Positions 8,486 to 17,847 of a stretch of DNA of 64,000 nt are shown in pieces. The stretch is from Streptomyces sp. B3I8 (GTDB taxonomy: Bacteria > Actinomycetota > Actinomycetes > Streptomycetales > Streptomycetaceae): positions 1,439,501-1,503,500 of the forward strand of contig NZ_JAUSYN010000002.1 in assembly GCF_030816915.1 (NCBI RefSeq). The letters are read 5' to 3'. Positions within the stretch are counted from its first letter, which is position 1, and each line of letters starts with the position of its first letter. A program made the translations under genes and the position numbers. The notes beneath the pieces were generated by a model. The model was not told where the DNA came from and did not search any database. It was given only the letters and a program-made list of their open reading frames with translations.

Positions 8486-9527
8486 CACGTCCGATCCCCT
8501 GCGCCACCACGGCGACGCGGAGGTGCGGGACGGCGGCCCGGCGCTGGTCGACCTCGCGGTGAACGTCCGCACCGGCACTCCCCCGGCATGGCTGCGCGAC
8601 CTCATCGCCGCGTCGCTGACCGGCCTGGCCGCCTACCCCGACGGCCGGGCCGCGCGGGCGGCGGTGGCGGCACGGCACGGTGTGCCGGTGGAGCGGGTGC
8701 TGCTGACGGCGGGTGCGGCGGAGGCGTTCGTCCTGCTGGCACGGACGCTCCGGGTGCGCCGGCCGGTGGTCGTGCACCCCCAGTTCACGGAGCCGGAGGC
8801 GGCACTGCGGGACGCGGGGCACGAGGTGGGCCGCGTCCCGCTGCGGGAGCGGGACGGCTTCCGCCTGTCGCCAAAGGCCGTTCCGCGGGACGCGGACCTG
8901 GTGGTGCTCGGCAACCCCACCAACCCCACGTCGGTCCTGCACCCGGCGGCCACGGTCACCGAACTGGCCCGCCCCGGGCGGACGTTGGTGGTGGACGAGG
9001 CGTTCATGGACGCGGTGCCGGGTGAGCGCGAGGCGCTGGCGGGCCGGACGGACGTGCCGGGCCTCGTGGTCCTGCGCAGCCTGACGAAGACGTGGGGGCT
9101 GGCGGGGCTGCGCATCGGCTACGTCCTGGCGGCCCCGGACACCGTCCGCGCGCTGGAACGGGCGCAGCCGCTGTGGCCGGTGTCGACCCCGGCGCTGGTG
9201 GCGGCGCAGGCGTGCGTGTCGCCGGAGGCGGTCGCGGAGGCGGAACGGGCCGCGCGGCGGATCGCGGCCGACCGTGCGGTGCTGGTCGCCGGACTGCGGG
9301 AGGAGGGCCTGACGGTGGTGGGCCCCCCGCGGGCCCCCTTCGTCCTGACCCGGGTGCCCGGCGCGACGGAGATCCGCCGCCGCCTGCGCGGCCTGGGCTT
9401 CGCGGTACGGCGCGGCGACACGTTCCCCGGTCTCGACGGCGACCGGTGGCTGCGCCTGGCGGTACGGGACGGGCGGACGACGGAGGCGTTCCTGACGGCA
9501 TTGCGCAAGGCGCGCGGCGAGGAGTGA
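8475..9527 (+). CDS. cobC: CobC-like aminotransferase-fold enzyme (threonine-phosphate decarboxylase type)
   Basis: PLP-dependent fold-type I enzyme of the histidinol-phosphate aminotransferase/CobD branch. In B12 synthesis these decarboxylate L-threonine phosphate to the aminopropanol phosphate arm, or act at the CobC step of the aerobic route. In the 350-aa product, LGNPTNPTSVLHP, VVDEAFMD and SLTKTWGLAGLRIGY (Schiff-base Lys205) are all present. The ATG at 8475 overlaps the chelatase gene by 11 nt; there is no ribosome site further downstream. It ends the corrin unit and is followed by a short hairpin. Its position argues against a role in histidine synthesis. Confidence 0.88.
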   Translation: MRTDTSDPLRHHGDAEVRDGGPALVDLAVNVRTGTPPAWLRDLIAASLTGLAAYPDGRAARAAVAARHGVPVERVLLTAGAAEAFVLLARTLRVRRPVVVHPQFTEPEAALRDAGHEVGRVPLRERDGFRLSPKAVPRDADLVVLGNPTNPTSVLHPAATVTELARPGRTLVVDEAFMDAVPGEREALAGRTDVPGLVVLRSLTKTWGLAGLRIGYVLAAPDTVRALERAQPLWPVSTPALVAAQACVSPEAVAEAERAARRIAADRAVLVAGLREEGLTVVGPPRAPFVLTRVPGATEIRRRLRGLGFAVRRGDTFPGLDGDRWLRLAVRDGRTTEAFLTALRKARGEE

Positions 9528-9543
9528 CGCCGGATCCCGGCGT
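9527..9543 (+). terminator. Short hairpin after cobC
   Basis: A perfect 7-bp stem, ACGCCGG and CCGGCGT, with a 3-nt loop, beginning on the last base of the cobC stop codon. It has no T-tract, as is common in high-GC actinobacteria. Likely end of the corrin operon, but the stem is short. Confidence 0.45.
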
Positions 9544-9579
9544 GGCACGTGACGCGGTCCCACGGGCAACACCACACGG

Positions 9580-9639
9580 TTGACACCTTAACGCCGTTAA
9601 GTGCATGCTGGCGTCGCCAGCCCACTTAACGACATTAAG
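9580..9639 (+). promoter_or_regulatory. Promoter with twin palindromic operators upstream of the monooxygenase
   Basis: TTGACA at 9580-9585 is a consensus -35 box; a weak -10 (CATGCT, 9604-9609) lies 18 bp on. A perfect 15-bp palindrome CTTAACGCCGTTAAG (9587-9601) fills the spacer. A second copy, CTTAACGACATTAAG (9625-9639, one mismatch in the dyad), lies 38 bp further on, centre to centre, ending 9 nt before the start codon. Two dyads of this size, one over the promoter and one over the leader, look like dimer sites of a TetR- or MarR-type repressor. No such regulator gene is in the window. Confidence 0.75.
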
Positions 9640-9648
9640 GAACCTCTC

Positions 9649-10866
9649 ATGCGGAAGCGCGCGTTGATCGTCGGCTTGGGGATCGCCGGCATGTCCGCGG
9701 CGATAGGACTGCGGGCAGCGGGATGGACTCCCGTGATCGTCGAACGGGCGCCCGCGCGCCGGCGCGGCGGCTACTTCGTCGGCCTGATGCCCGAGGGCAG
9801 GCAGGCTGCCGTCGACCTGGGCATCGCCGAGTACCTCCACACCCGCAACCCGGCGGACGAGGGAGCGGTGTGGGAGCTGAACCGGCACGGGAAACGGAGG
9901 CCCGGCCTCGGGTTCCTGAGCCAGCCGGGCCACCCCGCGGCGGTGCTGCGCGGTGACATCGAGGAGGCCCTCTGGCAGGGTCTCACCCGGGAGGGCGTGG
10001 AGCCCGTCGAGGTGCGCTTCGGCACCTCGCCCGCCGGGATAGACGACGGCGCCGACGCCGTGGAGGTACTCCTCGACGACGCCGCCACCGGCGCGAGGTA
10101 CCGCGAGAGCTTCAACCTGGTCGTCGGCGCGGACGGGCTCCGCTCCGGCGTGCGCCGCACGGTCTTCGGTCCGCACGAGGACCACATGACGAAGTGGAAC
10201 GCGATGATCTGCGCCTTCCAGCTCCCGGACCAGGTGCCGTCCTACGGCGCCGAGGACAGCGTCATCACCGCGCGGGCGGGCCGTGCGGCCTGGGTGTTCG
10301 GCTTCGCCGACCAGCCCCCGACCGCCCTGCTCACGTACCGCACCACCGACATCGACGGTCAGTTCGCCGGGGACCGGGTCGAGCGCCTGCGCACGGTGTT
10401 CTCCGGCATGGACGACCCCGTCGTGCGGTACGTCCTGGACTCCCTGGAAGAGGCTCCCGACCACCTCTTCGACTCGGTGCACCAGGTGAAGATGGAGCGG
10501 TGGAGCAAGGGCCGGACCGTACTCGTCGGCGACGCGGCCTGGTGCATGAACCTCTACTCGGGCATGGGCGCCACGACCGCCCTCCAGGGCGGCGCCGAAC
10601 TGGGCAAGGCGCTGCGCGGGCACCCGGACGACCTCGCCGCCGCGCTGGCCGACTGGGAGGCGGGGCTGCGTCCCGCCGTCCGGAAACACCAGCGCATCGC
10701 CCGGGTGAAGCAGCAGATGTTCGTCCCGTCGAGCCGCCGCGCGGAGGTGATCCGCTCGGGCGTGCTGCGCCTCGCCCGCAAGGCCCGGGACCGCCAGGCG
10801 GCGAAGCGCCGCGCCACGGCTCCCCGCCCGGAGGAGCAGCTCCCGGCCACGGCAGGCCGCTCGTGA
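9649..10866 (+). CDS. FAD-dependent monooxygenase
   Basis: A 405-aa class A flavoprotein monooxygenase/oxidoreductase. GLGIAGM at residues 9-15 is the dinucleotide-binding GxGxxG; VVGADGLRSGVRR is the DG motif and VLVGDAAWCMNLYSGMGATTAL the second FAD (GD) motif. No signal or membrane segment. The C-terminal 60 residues are Arg/Ala-rich and probably variable. Such enzymes hydroxylate aromatic compounds or inactivate drugs (tetracycline-, rifamycin-type); the substrate cannot be read from sequence. It is a single-gene unit with AAGG 10 nt before the ATG, and is probably inducible through the two operators just upstream. It is unrelated to the adjacent B12 genes. Confidence 0.88.
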   Translation: MRKRALIVGLGIAGMSAAIGLRAAGWTPVIVERAPARRRGGYFVGLMPEGRQAAVDLGIAEYLHTRNPADEGAVWELNRHGKRRPGLGFLSQPGHPAAVLRGDIEEALWQGLTREGVEPVEVRFGTSPAGIDDGADAVEVLLDDAATGARYRESFNLVVGADGLRSGVRRTVFGPHEDHMTKWNAMICAFQLPDQVPSYGAEDSVITARAGRAAWVFGFADQPPTALLTYRTTDIDGQFAGDRVERLRTVFSGMDDPVVRYVLDSLEEAPDHLFDSVHQVKMERWSKGRTVLVGDAAWCMNLYSGMGATTALQGGAELGKALRGHPDDLAAALADWEAGLRPAVRKHQRIARVKQQMFVPSSRRAEVIRSGVLRLARKARDRQAAKRRATAPRPEEQLPATAGRS

Positions 10867-11134
10867 GGGCATGAGCCGTGCGGGGCGAGCGCGGCCGCCG
10901 CGACGCCGAACGCCCCGCGCCGGAAGCGCTGCTTCAAATGCTCCGCGAGATCGGCAGCGCTCGAGTCGGCATGGCGAAGGACGGAACGCGAAGTGCCGGG
11001 GCGCGAGACCACCGTGGCGGGGAACGATGACGGTCCGCTCCCCACGTCGGCATGTGGCGTGACTGCCACGAGTGGCGACGTGGTCGAGACCGCCGCGTTC
11101 GAGGGCCTTCGTGGCGGCCGTGCCGGACGGAGTT

Positions 11135-12238
11135 CTACCCAACCACCCGGCCGCGCAGCACGATCCGCCGGGGTGCCGCCAGGACCCGTACGTCCTTGCG
11201 CGGGTCCGTCTCGTAGACGACCAGGTCGGCGGGGGCGCCCTCCTCCAGGCCGGGGCGGCCGAGCCACTGCCGGGCGCCCCACGCGGTCGCCGACAGGGCC
11301 TGCGGCACAGGGATGCCGGCGGTGACCAGTTCGGCGACCTCCGCCGCGACCAGGCCGTGCGGGAGGGAGCCGCCCGCGTCGGTGCCGACGTAGACGGGGA
11401 TGCCGGCGTCGTGGGCGGCGCGGACGGTGTCGTAACGGCGTTCGTGGAGTCGGCGCATGTGGGCGGACCAGCGCGGGAACCTGGCCTCGCCGACCTCGGC
11501 GAGCCTCGGGAACGTGGCGATGTTGACGAGGGTGGGGACGATCGCCACACCGCGCTCCGCGAACAGGGGAATGGTGTCCTCGGTCAGGCCCGTGGCGTGC
11601 TCGACGCAGTCGATGCCCGCCTCGACCAGGTCGCGCAGGGAGTCCTCGGCGAAGCAGTGCGCGGTGACCCGGGCGCCCAGGCGGTGCGCCTCGGCGATGG
11701 CCGTCTCGACGGCGCCGCGCGGCCAGCACGCGGTCAGATCACCGGCCTCCCGGTCGATCCAGTCGCCCACCAGCTTGACCCAGCCGTCACCGCGCCGCGC
11801 CTCCTGGGCGACGTAGGCGGCCAGGTCCTCCGGCTCGACCTCCCAGGCGTAGTTGCGGATGTAGCGGTGGGTTCGGGCGATGTGCCGGCCGGCCCGGACG
11901 ATGCGCGGCAGGTCGGCGCGGTCGTCGATCCAGCGGGTGTCGGAGGGCGACCCGGCGTCCCGCAGCAGCAGCGCACCGGCGTCGCGGTCGGTGAGCGCCT
12001 GCTTCTCGGAGACGTGGTCGGGGACGGGCCCGTGCGCGTCGAGCCCGACGTGGCAGTGCGCGTCGACCAGCCCCGGCAGCACCCACCCCTCGACGGTGCG
12101 GACGTCACGCCCCGCGGCACCGGTCGGCCGGTCGTAGGTGATCCGCCCGCCGACCACCCACAACTCGTCCCGCACCTGCCCGTCGTCCGCCCCGACGAGC
12201 ACCCGCCCCTTCACGTGCAGCACCAGGTCATCACTCAT
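11135..12238 (-). CDS. Metal-dependent amidohydrolase, imidazolonepropionase-like
   Basis: A 367-aa cytosolic hydrolase of the amidohydrolase superfamily. PGLVDAHCHVG gives the paired metal ligands His61 and His63; VTAHCF and YVGTDAGGSLPHG supply later ligands and the catalytic Asp. Start chosen at the ATG (MSDDLVLHVKG) because the open frame upstream is Arg/Pro-rich and unlike the family; the first 50 residues form the typical beta-sandwich lid. Related enzymes cleave cyclic amides, lactones or Xaa-Pro-like dipeptides. The gene stands alone. The substrate is unknown. Confidence 0.85.
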   Translation of the reverse strand: MSDDLVLHVKGRVLVGADDGQVRDELWVVGGRITYDRPTGAAGRDVRTVEGWVLPGLVDAHCHVGLDAHGPVPDHVSEKQALTDRDAGALLLRDAGSPSDTRWIDDRADLPRIVRAGRHIARTHRYIRNYAWEVEPEDLAAYVAQEARRGDGWVKLVGDWIDREAGDLTACWPRGAVETAIAEAHRLGARVTAHCFAEDSLRDLVEAGIDCVEHATGLTEDTIPLFAERGVAIVPTLVNIATFPRLAEVGEARFPRWSAHMRRLHERRYDTVRAAHDAGIPVYVGTDAGGSLPHGLVAAEVAELVTAGIPVPQALSATAWGARQWLGRPGLEEGAPADLVVYETDPRKDVRVLAAPRRIVLRGRVVG

Positions 12239-12421
12239 GCACGGCACCCTAACCTCGGGTTCGACGACACGGTCTCCTGAGCGCCGGGGGGTTGTCCGAC
12301 CGGCTCCCCGGGGAAAGCGCAACCGACTACGCTCCGGACCGCGGTCGGGCAGCCGGGTGACCGCGGCCGCCGCATGCCGTCCGGGCGCGGGGCCGGGGCC
12401 GGACGATCAGGGGGCAGGGGC

Positions 12422-12859
12422 GTGCCGCAGGAGCCGTGGGCCGAACTGGGAGAGACGATCGGGGCGATCCGCGCCGAGTTGCGGAGCGCCATGGAGGCCG
12501 GCGGGGACGGGGGCCCCAAGTTCCGAACCGGGCCGGTGGAGCTGGAGTTCACCGTGGAGGCCAAGAAGGACGCAGGTGCCAGAACCAGGGTCTTCGTCCT
12601 CCCCTGGACCATCGAGGCCCACGGTGGGGCCGGCGTGGGCCGGACCCACCGGGTCACGCTCACACTGCAGCCGGTCGACGAGCACGGGGAGGACCTGAGG
12701 ATCTCCGCCCACTCTCCGCAACGCCCCCGACAGTGCCGGACGGTCGGTGAAGTCGCCATGTGTCGCGTGAGGGACGGGACGGGGGATGGACAGAACGAGG
12801 GTCGTGGAGATCTGGAATCCGGTCCTCGGCGAGTCGGGCAGCGGGTACCTGATCGGTGA
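12422..12859 (+). CDS. Trypco2 (trypsin-co-occurring) domain protein
   Basis: The first 100 residues (PQEPWAELGETIGAIRAEL, then GPVELEFTVEAKKDAGA, then FVLPWTIEAHG..HRVTLTLQPVDEHG) match, by eye, the small Trypco2 domain known from predicted actinobacterial and bacterial conflict systems, where it sits beside trypsin-like peptidases. GTG start with GGGGGCAGGGG just upstream. The last 40 residues are Arg/Gly-rich and overlap the next gene by 74 nt in a different frame, so the natural 3' end may have been lost by an indel near 12720. It is probably a protease cofactor or substrate; the function is not established. Confidence 0.72.
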   Translation: MPQEPWAELGETIGAIRAELRSAMEAGGDGGPKFRTGPVELEFTVEAKKDAGARTRVFVLPWTIEAHGGAGVGRTHRVTLTLQPVDEHGEDLRISAHSPQRPRQCRTVGEVAMCRVRDGTGDGQNEGRGDLESGPRRVGQRVPDR

Positions 12860-13330
12860 CGACGTGGTGCTCACCGCACGGCATGTCGTGGGTGGGGTGC
12901 CCACCGGGGGCCGCGTGGACGTGCGGCGGTTGGACGAGCACGGCCGTACGGAATGGGCGGCCGCCGAACTTGTCCGGCACCCGGACGCCGAAGGACCGGA
13001 CATCCATGAGGAGACGGGCGTCCCGGAGCAGATGAACGTCCCGGAGGAGGTGGACGGGGCGGAGGAGGCGGACGGGGCGCTGCTGCGGATCACCGAACCG
13101 GACTGGCAGCCTCCGGTGTCACCGCCGGTCCGCTTCGGGCGGGTAGTGGGGCAGGACCGGGTGCCGTGCCTCGGACTGGGCTTCCCCGACGCGGCCGTTC
13201 GCCCCGACCAGGTGCGCGACACCATGCCGATCCGTAGGCACGTGGATCCGCTGCACGGCATCAAGTCCGCGATGACCACGGTGCACGTCGATGTCGGCAT
13301 CGTGCCGGACCGGGCGCGGTGGCGATCCCC
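12786..13330 (+). pseudogene. Trypsin-like serine protease, 3'-truncated (catalytic Ser lost)
   Basis: ATG at 12786 after GGGACGGGGG. The product begins VVEIWNPVLGESGSGYLIGDDVVLTARHVV, split here as GSGYLIGDD and LTARHVVGG (catalytic His). Later ADGALLRI supplies the catalytic Asp. Sequence resembling the family continues through PLHGIKSAMTTVHVDV to about base 13310. The expected G-x-S-G-G-P segment never comes: the frame runs on to 13769 only as antisense of the ABC ATPase gene. The protease is therefore cut where a convergent transporter operon begins. Either a deletion fused the two regions or the domain is a regulatory pseudoenzyme. It forms a pair with the upstream Trypco2 gene. Confidence 0.75.
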
Positions 13331-14212
<882 letters not shown>

Positions 14213-14273
14213 TGGACTGCCTCTCCGGTACGGACGGTTCGGACGCTCACTCGGCTCACCCGGCTCACCCGGC

Positions 14274-15113
14274 TCACTTGGTGGCCTCCGCGGCCTTGGC
14301 CTCCAGCCGGCGGACGACGAATCCGAGCGGCACGGTGACCAGCAGGTAGCACAGGCCGGCGACCAGGATCGGCGTGGAGTTGGCGGTCTCGCTCGCGAGG
14401 TCGCGGCCGAACTTCGCCAGCTCGCGCTCCTCCAGGGTGACCCCGAGGAACAGCACGAGCGAGGAGTCCTTGAAGAGGAGGACGAGTTCGTTGGTGAGCG
14501 GCGGGATCACGATGCGGAACGCCTGCGGGACGACGACGGAGACCATGGCCCGCGCGTGCGAGAAGCCCAGCGAACGGGCCGCCTCCATCTGCCCCTTGGG
14601 CACCGCCTGAATGCCGGCCCGGATCGTCTCCGCCATGTACGCGGCGGACACGAGGCCGAGCGCGATGGCGACCTTGCCGTACGTGCCGCCGGGGATCTCC
14701 GTGCCGGGGAAGGCCAGCGGGACGGCCACCCCGACGAAGATGAAGATCAGCAGGGCGGGCAGACCGCGGAAGATCTCGATGTAGATGCCGGAGATCCAGC
14801 GGTAGGGACCGACGGACGACAGCCGCATCAGCGCGATCACCATGCCGAGCACGAGGCCGACGACGAAGCCGGACAGCGTGTAGAGCACGGTGTTCTTCAG
14901 GGCCAGCGTGATGATGTCCGGGAAGAGCTGCTTGGCCAGGTCCACCTGGGCGAACTGGTTCTGCAGCCGCCCCCAGTCGGCGCCCACCGCCAGCGCGACC
15001 ACGGCGGCGACGAAGATCACGTACTGCGCGCCGCGCGAGAGCGCGCGCTTCTGCCGCCGGGTCAGTCCGGACTTGCGGGGTGTCAGTGCCGTGTCGGTCC
15101 CGGTGTCCGTCAT
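14274..15113 (-). CDS. Amino-acid ABC importer, permease
   Basis: A 279-aa inner-membrane permease of the HisM/GlnP family. After a charged N-terminus ([10 protein letters not shown]) there are about 5 membrane helices; the cytoplasmic EAA loop is [20 protein letters not shown]. Start set at the ATG overlapping the binding-protein stop (ATGA); the longer open frame upstream is antisense-like. Only one permease is encoded, so the transporter is probably a homodimer rather than the GluC/GluD heterodimer. Confidence 0.92.
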   Translation of the reverse strand: MTDTGTDTALTPRKSGLTRRQKRALSRGAQYVIFVAAVVALAVGADWGRLQNQFAQVDLAKQLFPDIITLALKNTVLYTLSGFVVGLVLGMVIALMRLSSVGPYRWISGIYIEIFRGLPALLIFIFVGVAVPLAFPGTEIPGGTYGKVAIALGLVSAAYMAETIRAGIQAVPKGQMEAARSLGFSHARAMVSVVVPQAFRIVIPPLTNELVLLFKDSSLVLFLGVTLEERELAKFGRDLASETANSTPILVAGLCYLLVTVPLGFVVRRLEAKAAEATK

Positions 15114-15979
15114 GAGGCGGAGGCGGAGGCCGAGGCGGAGGACGACGGGGACGCCGCCGACTCGTCGTACGGGCCGATCCACTTCTCGTACAGCTTCTTG
15201 TACGTGCCGTCGGCCTTCGCGCCGGCGAGCGCCTTGTTGACGGCGGCCAGCAGCTTGCTGTTGCCCTTCTTCACCGTGAAGCCGTACTGCTCACCGGTGT
15301 TGATGTTGTCCGCGATCTCGAAGGCGTCGGCGTTGGCCTTGTCCTTGAGCCAGCCCTGGACGACCGGGTAGTCGATGACGACGGCCTGGACCTGACCGGT
15401 GCGCAGACCGTTGAGGACGGCGTCGGAGGACTCGAAGGAGACCGGGTCGAAGCCCTGCTTGCGGGCGTAGTCCTCACCGGTGGTCTGTGCCTGGGCGCCG
15501 AGCTTCTTGCCCTTGGACTTGACGTCGGCGAGCGAGGTCAGGCCGCTCTTCTTGCTCACCAGGACCGCCTGGGTGGCCTCGAAGTACGGGTCGGAGAAGT
15601 CGACGTTCTTCTTGCGCTCTTCGGTGATCGTCATACCGGCGGCGGCGAGGTCGCACTGGCCGGAGTTGAGGAAGGCACCGGTCTTGAAGTTCTCGAACGG
15701 CGTGTCGACGATCGCCTGCTTCACCCCGAGGTCGTGCGCGACCAGGTCGACGAGGGAGACGTCGAAACCCTGCACCTTGCCGTCGATCTCGGACTGGAAC
15801 GGGGGGTAGGGCAGGTGGGTGCAGGTGGTGATCTGGCCGGCCTTGACCAGGGGCACGCCCTTGGCGGTGGCCTTCTTGCCGCCGTCGTCGCCAGAGGAAC
15901 AGCCGGCCGCGAGGAGCAGTCCGGCGACCGCGGCAGTGGCGGTCAGCACGCGGGTCCGGCGTCCGGGGACCGTGTTCAC
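15110..15979 (-). CDS. Amino-acid ABC importer, solute-binding lipoprotein
   Basis: A 289-aa lipoprotein of the bacterial extracellular solute-binding family 3. GTG start at 15979 with GGAGG 7 nt before; a signal sequence with Arg-rich N-region and lipobox LLAAGC (Cys27 lipidated). Family signatures are LPYPPFQSEIDGKVQGFDVSL, here seen as PPFQSEIDGK and GFDVSLVDLV, then CDLAAAGMTITEERKKNVDFS, of which AGMTITEERK is diagnostic. A Ser-Ala repeat ends the protein (SASASASAS). It captures the amino acid outside the cell and delivers it to the permease. Glutamate or glutamine is likely by resemblance. Confidence 0.93.
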   Translation of the reverse strand: MNTVPGRRTRVLTATAAVAGLLLAAGCSSGDDGGKKATAKGVPLVKAGQITTCTHLPYPPFQSEIDGKVQGFDVSLVDLVAHDLGVKQAIVDTPFENFKTGAFLNSGQCDLAAAGMTITEERKKNVDFSDPYFEATQAVLVSKKSGLTSLADVKSKGKKLGAQAQTTGEDYARKQGFDPVSFESSDAVLNGLRTGQVQAVVIDYPVVQGWLKDKANADAFEIADNINTGEQYGFTVKKGNSKLLAAVNKALAGAKADGTYKKLYEKWIGPYDESAASPSSSASASASAS

Positions 15980-16085
15980 GACGGGGGCCTCCTGTGGGGG
16001 CGTACGGGGCGGTTGTGGTGCGGTTGGTGCAGGTGACGCGGGTGACGCGGGTGATACGGGCGCCACGGGATCGGTGCGACTGTGG

Positions 16086-16144
16086 TCCGTCTGTGAGACA
16101 CAGACGGACTTCCGATTATAAGGAGATGTTTGAGGTTCTCAAAC
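16086..16144 (-). promoter_or_regulatory. Strong promoter with two perfect dyads, amino-acid ABC operon
   Basis: Read on the minus strand, TTGAGA (16137-16142) and a consensus TATAAT (16115-16120) are 16 bp apart. GTTTGAGGTTCTCAAAC (16128-16144), a perfect 7-3-7 dyad, covers the -35. A second perfect dyad, arms TCCGTCTGTG and CACAGACGGA around AGA (16086-16108, extended by one more pair), lies on the expected transcript start. The A/T content stands out against the surroundings. Regulation by a dimeric repressor or activator is likely; the regulator is not in the window. The rest of the 330-bp gap up to 16309 also holds the leader of the divergent aminotransferase, where I see no clear promoter. 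Confidence 0.8.
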
Positions 16145-16309
16145 CAAACCGATGGTCGAAGGGGTCATAGGGCCTGCGGTTCGGTGGGGGAAGGAGGGGA
16201 CGGAAGGGTGGGATTAGGCTCACTGTGCGGTGTGGGACGCGGGTGACACCGGTGTTTCCTACCCGCGTCGGCGACCGTTAAGTGACCCGTTGAGTGGAGA
16301 GAGCCCGCC

Positions 16310-17404
16310 GTGAACCACCCCCTGCTGGACCTGGCCCCGCTGACCGCCGCGCGCTTCGCGTCCGTGGAGGACCGGGTGGCCCGGCTGCTCGGCACGCGGA
16401 ACGACGTGGTGATCATGCAGGGTGAGGCGCTGCTGCCGTTGGAGGGCGCGATCCGCGGGTGCGCCGGGCCCGGCACCACCGCACTGAACGTGATCACCGG
16501 ACCGTACGGACAGACGTTCGGGGACTGGCTGCGGGACTGCGGTGCGACCGTCGTCGACCTCGTGGTGCCGTTCCACACGGCGGTGAGCGCGAAGCAGGTG
16601 CGGGCGGCGTTCGCGGAGCACCCTGAGATCGACTTCGTGTCGCTGGTGCACGCGGAGGCGGCCACCGGCAACACCAACCCGGTCGCGGAGATCAGCGAGG
16701 TCGTACGCGAGCGGGGCGCCCTCCTCTACCTGGACGCGGTGGCCTCGGTCGCGGCGGAGCCGGTGCGGGTGGACGCGTGGGGCGTGGACCTGTGCGTGAT
16801 CGGCGGCCAGAAGGCGATGGGCGGGCCCGCGGGCGTGTCCGCGGTGTCGGTGAGCGAGCGGGCGTGGGCCCGGATGACGGCCAACCCGCGGGCGCCCCGG
16901 AGGTCGTACCTGTCGCTCCTGGACTGGAAGGAGCGGTGGATCGACGCGGGGCGGCGTGCGCTGCCGCACGCGCCGGCGCAGCTCGAGATGCTCGCACTGG
17001 AGGCCTGCCTGGAGCGGATCGAGGCGCGGGGGCTCGACGAGGTGATGGCCGCGCACGCCTCGGCCGCGGCGGCGACCAGGGCGGGAGTGCAGGCCCTCGG
17101 GGGCGGGCTGGAGCCGTACGTGTACGAGGCGCGGGAGGCGGCGCCGGTGGCCACGACGGTGCGGGTGAAGGGGGCCGTGAGCGCGTCGGACCTCGTCACG
17201 CGGGCGCTGGCGGTGGATCCCGGGGTGCCGTTGGTGGCGGGCGGCGGCGCGGCGGCGCGGGAGATGGTGCGGGTGAACCACTACGGGGCGGACGCGCACG
17301 GACAGATCGTGCGGCGGTGCCTGGTCGCGCTGGGCGCGGCGCTGGAGGGGGCCGGCGTGGGTGGAGTGGATGTGGCGGGGGCGGTGCGGGTCGTCGAGGG
17401 CTGA
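16310..17404 (+). CDS. Class V aminotransferase (alanine-glyoxylate/serine-pyruvate type)
   Basis: A 364-aa PLP enzyme of the class V fold. MQGEALLPLEGAI, VSLVHAEAATGNTNP, LLYLDAVASVA (Asp for the pyridine N) and CVIGGQKAMGGPAGVSAV (Schiff-base Lys in GQK) are all as in alanine-glyoxylate and serine-pyruvate aminotransferases. The C-terminal lid ends REMVRVNHYG. GTG start with GGAGAG 8 nt upstream. Single-gene unit, divergent from the amino-acid ABC operon, which could supply its substrate. The substrate is not determined. Confidence 0.85.
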   Translation: MNHPLLDLAPLTAARFASVEDRVARLLGTRNDVVIMQGEALLPLEGAIRGCAGPGTTALNVITGPYGQTFGDWLRDCGATVVDLVVPFHTAVSAKQVRAAFAEHPEIDFVSLVHAEAATGNTNPVAEISEVVRERGALLYLDAVASVAAEPVRVDAWGVDLCVIGGQKAMGGPAGVSAVSVSERAWARMTANPRAPRRSYLSLLDWKERWIDAGRRALPHAPAQLEMLALEACLERIEARGLDEVMAAHASAAAATRAGVQALGGGLEPYVYEAREAAPVATTVRVKGAVSASDLVTRALAVDPGVPLVAGGGAAAREMVRVNHYGADAHGQIVRRCLVALGAALEGAGVGGVDVAGAVRVVEG

Positions 17405-17440
17405 ACCAGGGGGGCGCCCCCGCCTCCCCGTCCTGCCCCC

Positions 17441-17459
17441 CGGGGGGCTCCGCCCCCCG
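17441..17459 (+). terminator. Hairpin after the class V aminotransferase
   Basis: CGGGGGGC and GCCCCCCG with a TCC loop, an 8-bp stem 37 bp past the stop. The same GGGGCTCCGCCCC core recurs after other genes in the window (35501, 42529), so this is a recurring terminator type. Confidence 0.6.
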
Positions 17460-17460
17460 T

Positions 17461-17504
17461 CCCCCTGTAAAGAAGCGCAGTTCCCCGCGCCTCTTACAAG
17501 GGGT
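17461..17504 (-). repeat. Degenerate copy of the dispersed GCGCGGGGAA repeat
   Basis: GCGCAGTTCCCCGCGCC (17475-17491) is the reverse-strand form of the repeat family described at 23383. It is framed by CCCCTGTAA and TTACAAGGGG, giving a long imperfect hairpin directly after the terminator. Confidence 0.6.
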
Positions 17505-17847
17505 AATTGTCGGCTACTTTCTCCGGTGACTTCCCGAGGCAATATCACTTACATTTTCTTTTATCGCCCGAGCAGTTTCCCATATGCTCCTGCCCGATCT
17601 TCTTCGGCCTAAACGCAACAATTTCACGCACCCGAAAAGGCGCAATCCGGTCACTCCTCCTCGGGGTCGCGTCGTTGTGACGCGTTCCACAGGGAGGCCG
17701 TTTCGCCCCTTTGTTCACCCCGCTTATCAGGACATATCACCGTCGCCTCGCCCGGACGCCCGCGCCCGCCCGATAACACACGTGTCGTCCACACGTAACC
17801 CCCCTCGGCGATGCAATTTTCAATTCACCTGGGTAAGTTCATTCCGC
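17505..17847 (+). promoter_or_regulatory. Upstream regulatory region of the ectoine operon
   Basis: About 340 bp without a convincing gene. Bases 17520-17620 are the most A/T-rich stretch for many kb (runs such as ACATTTTCTTTTAT), a typical upstream element. Immediately before ectA, GGGTAA (17831-17836) resembles the -10 of the actinobacterial SigB/SigH stress sigma class. No clear matching -35 is seen 14-16 bp before it. If used, the transcript would start about 5 nt before the ATG and be almost leaderless. Confidence 0.45.

Noticed and set aside
10867..11134. A protein-like stretch on the minus strand (ADLAEHLKQRFRRGAFGVAAA) beside the monooxygenase, perhaps a lost regulator
   Set aside because: It has no start, no recognisable domain and is also compatible with GC-rich noise. 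Nothing firm is seen in this gap.
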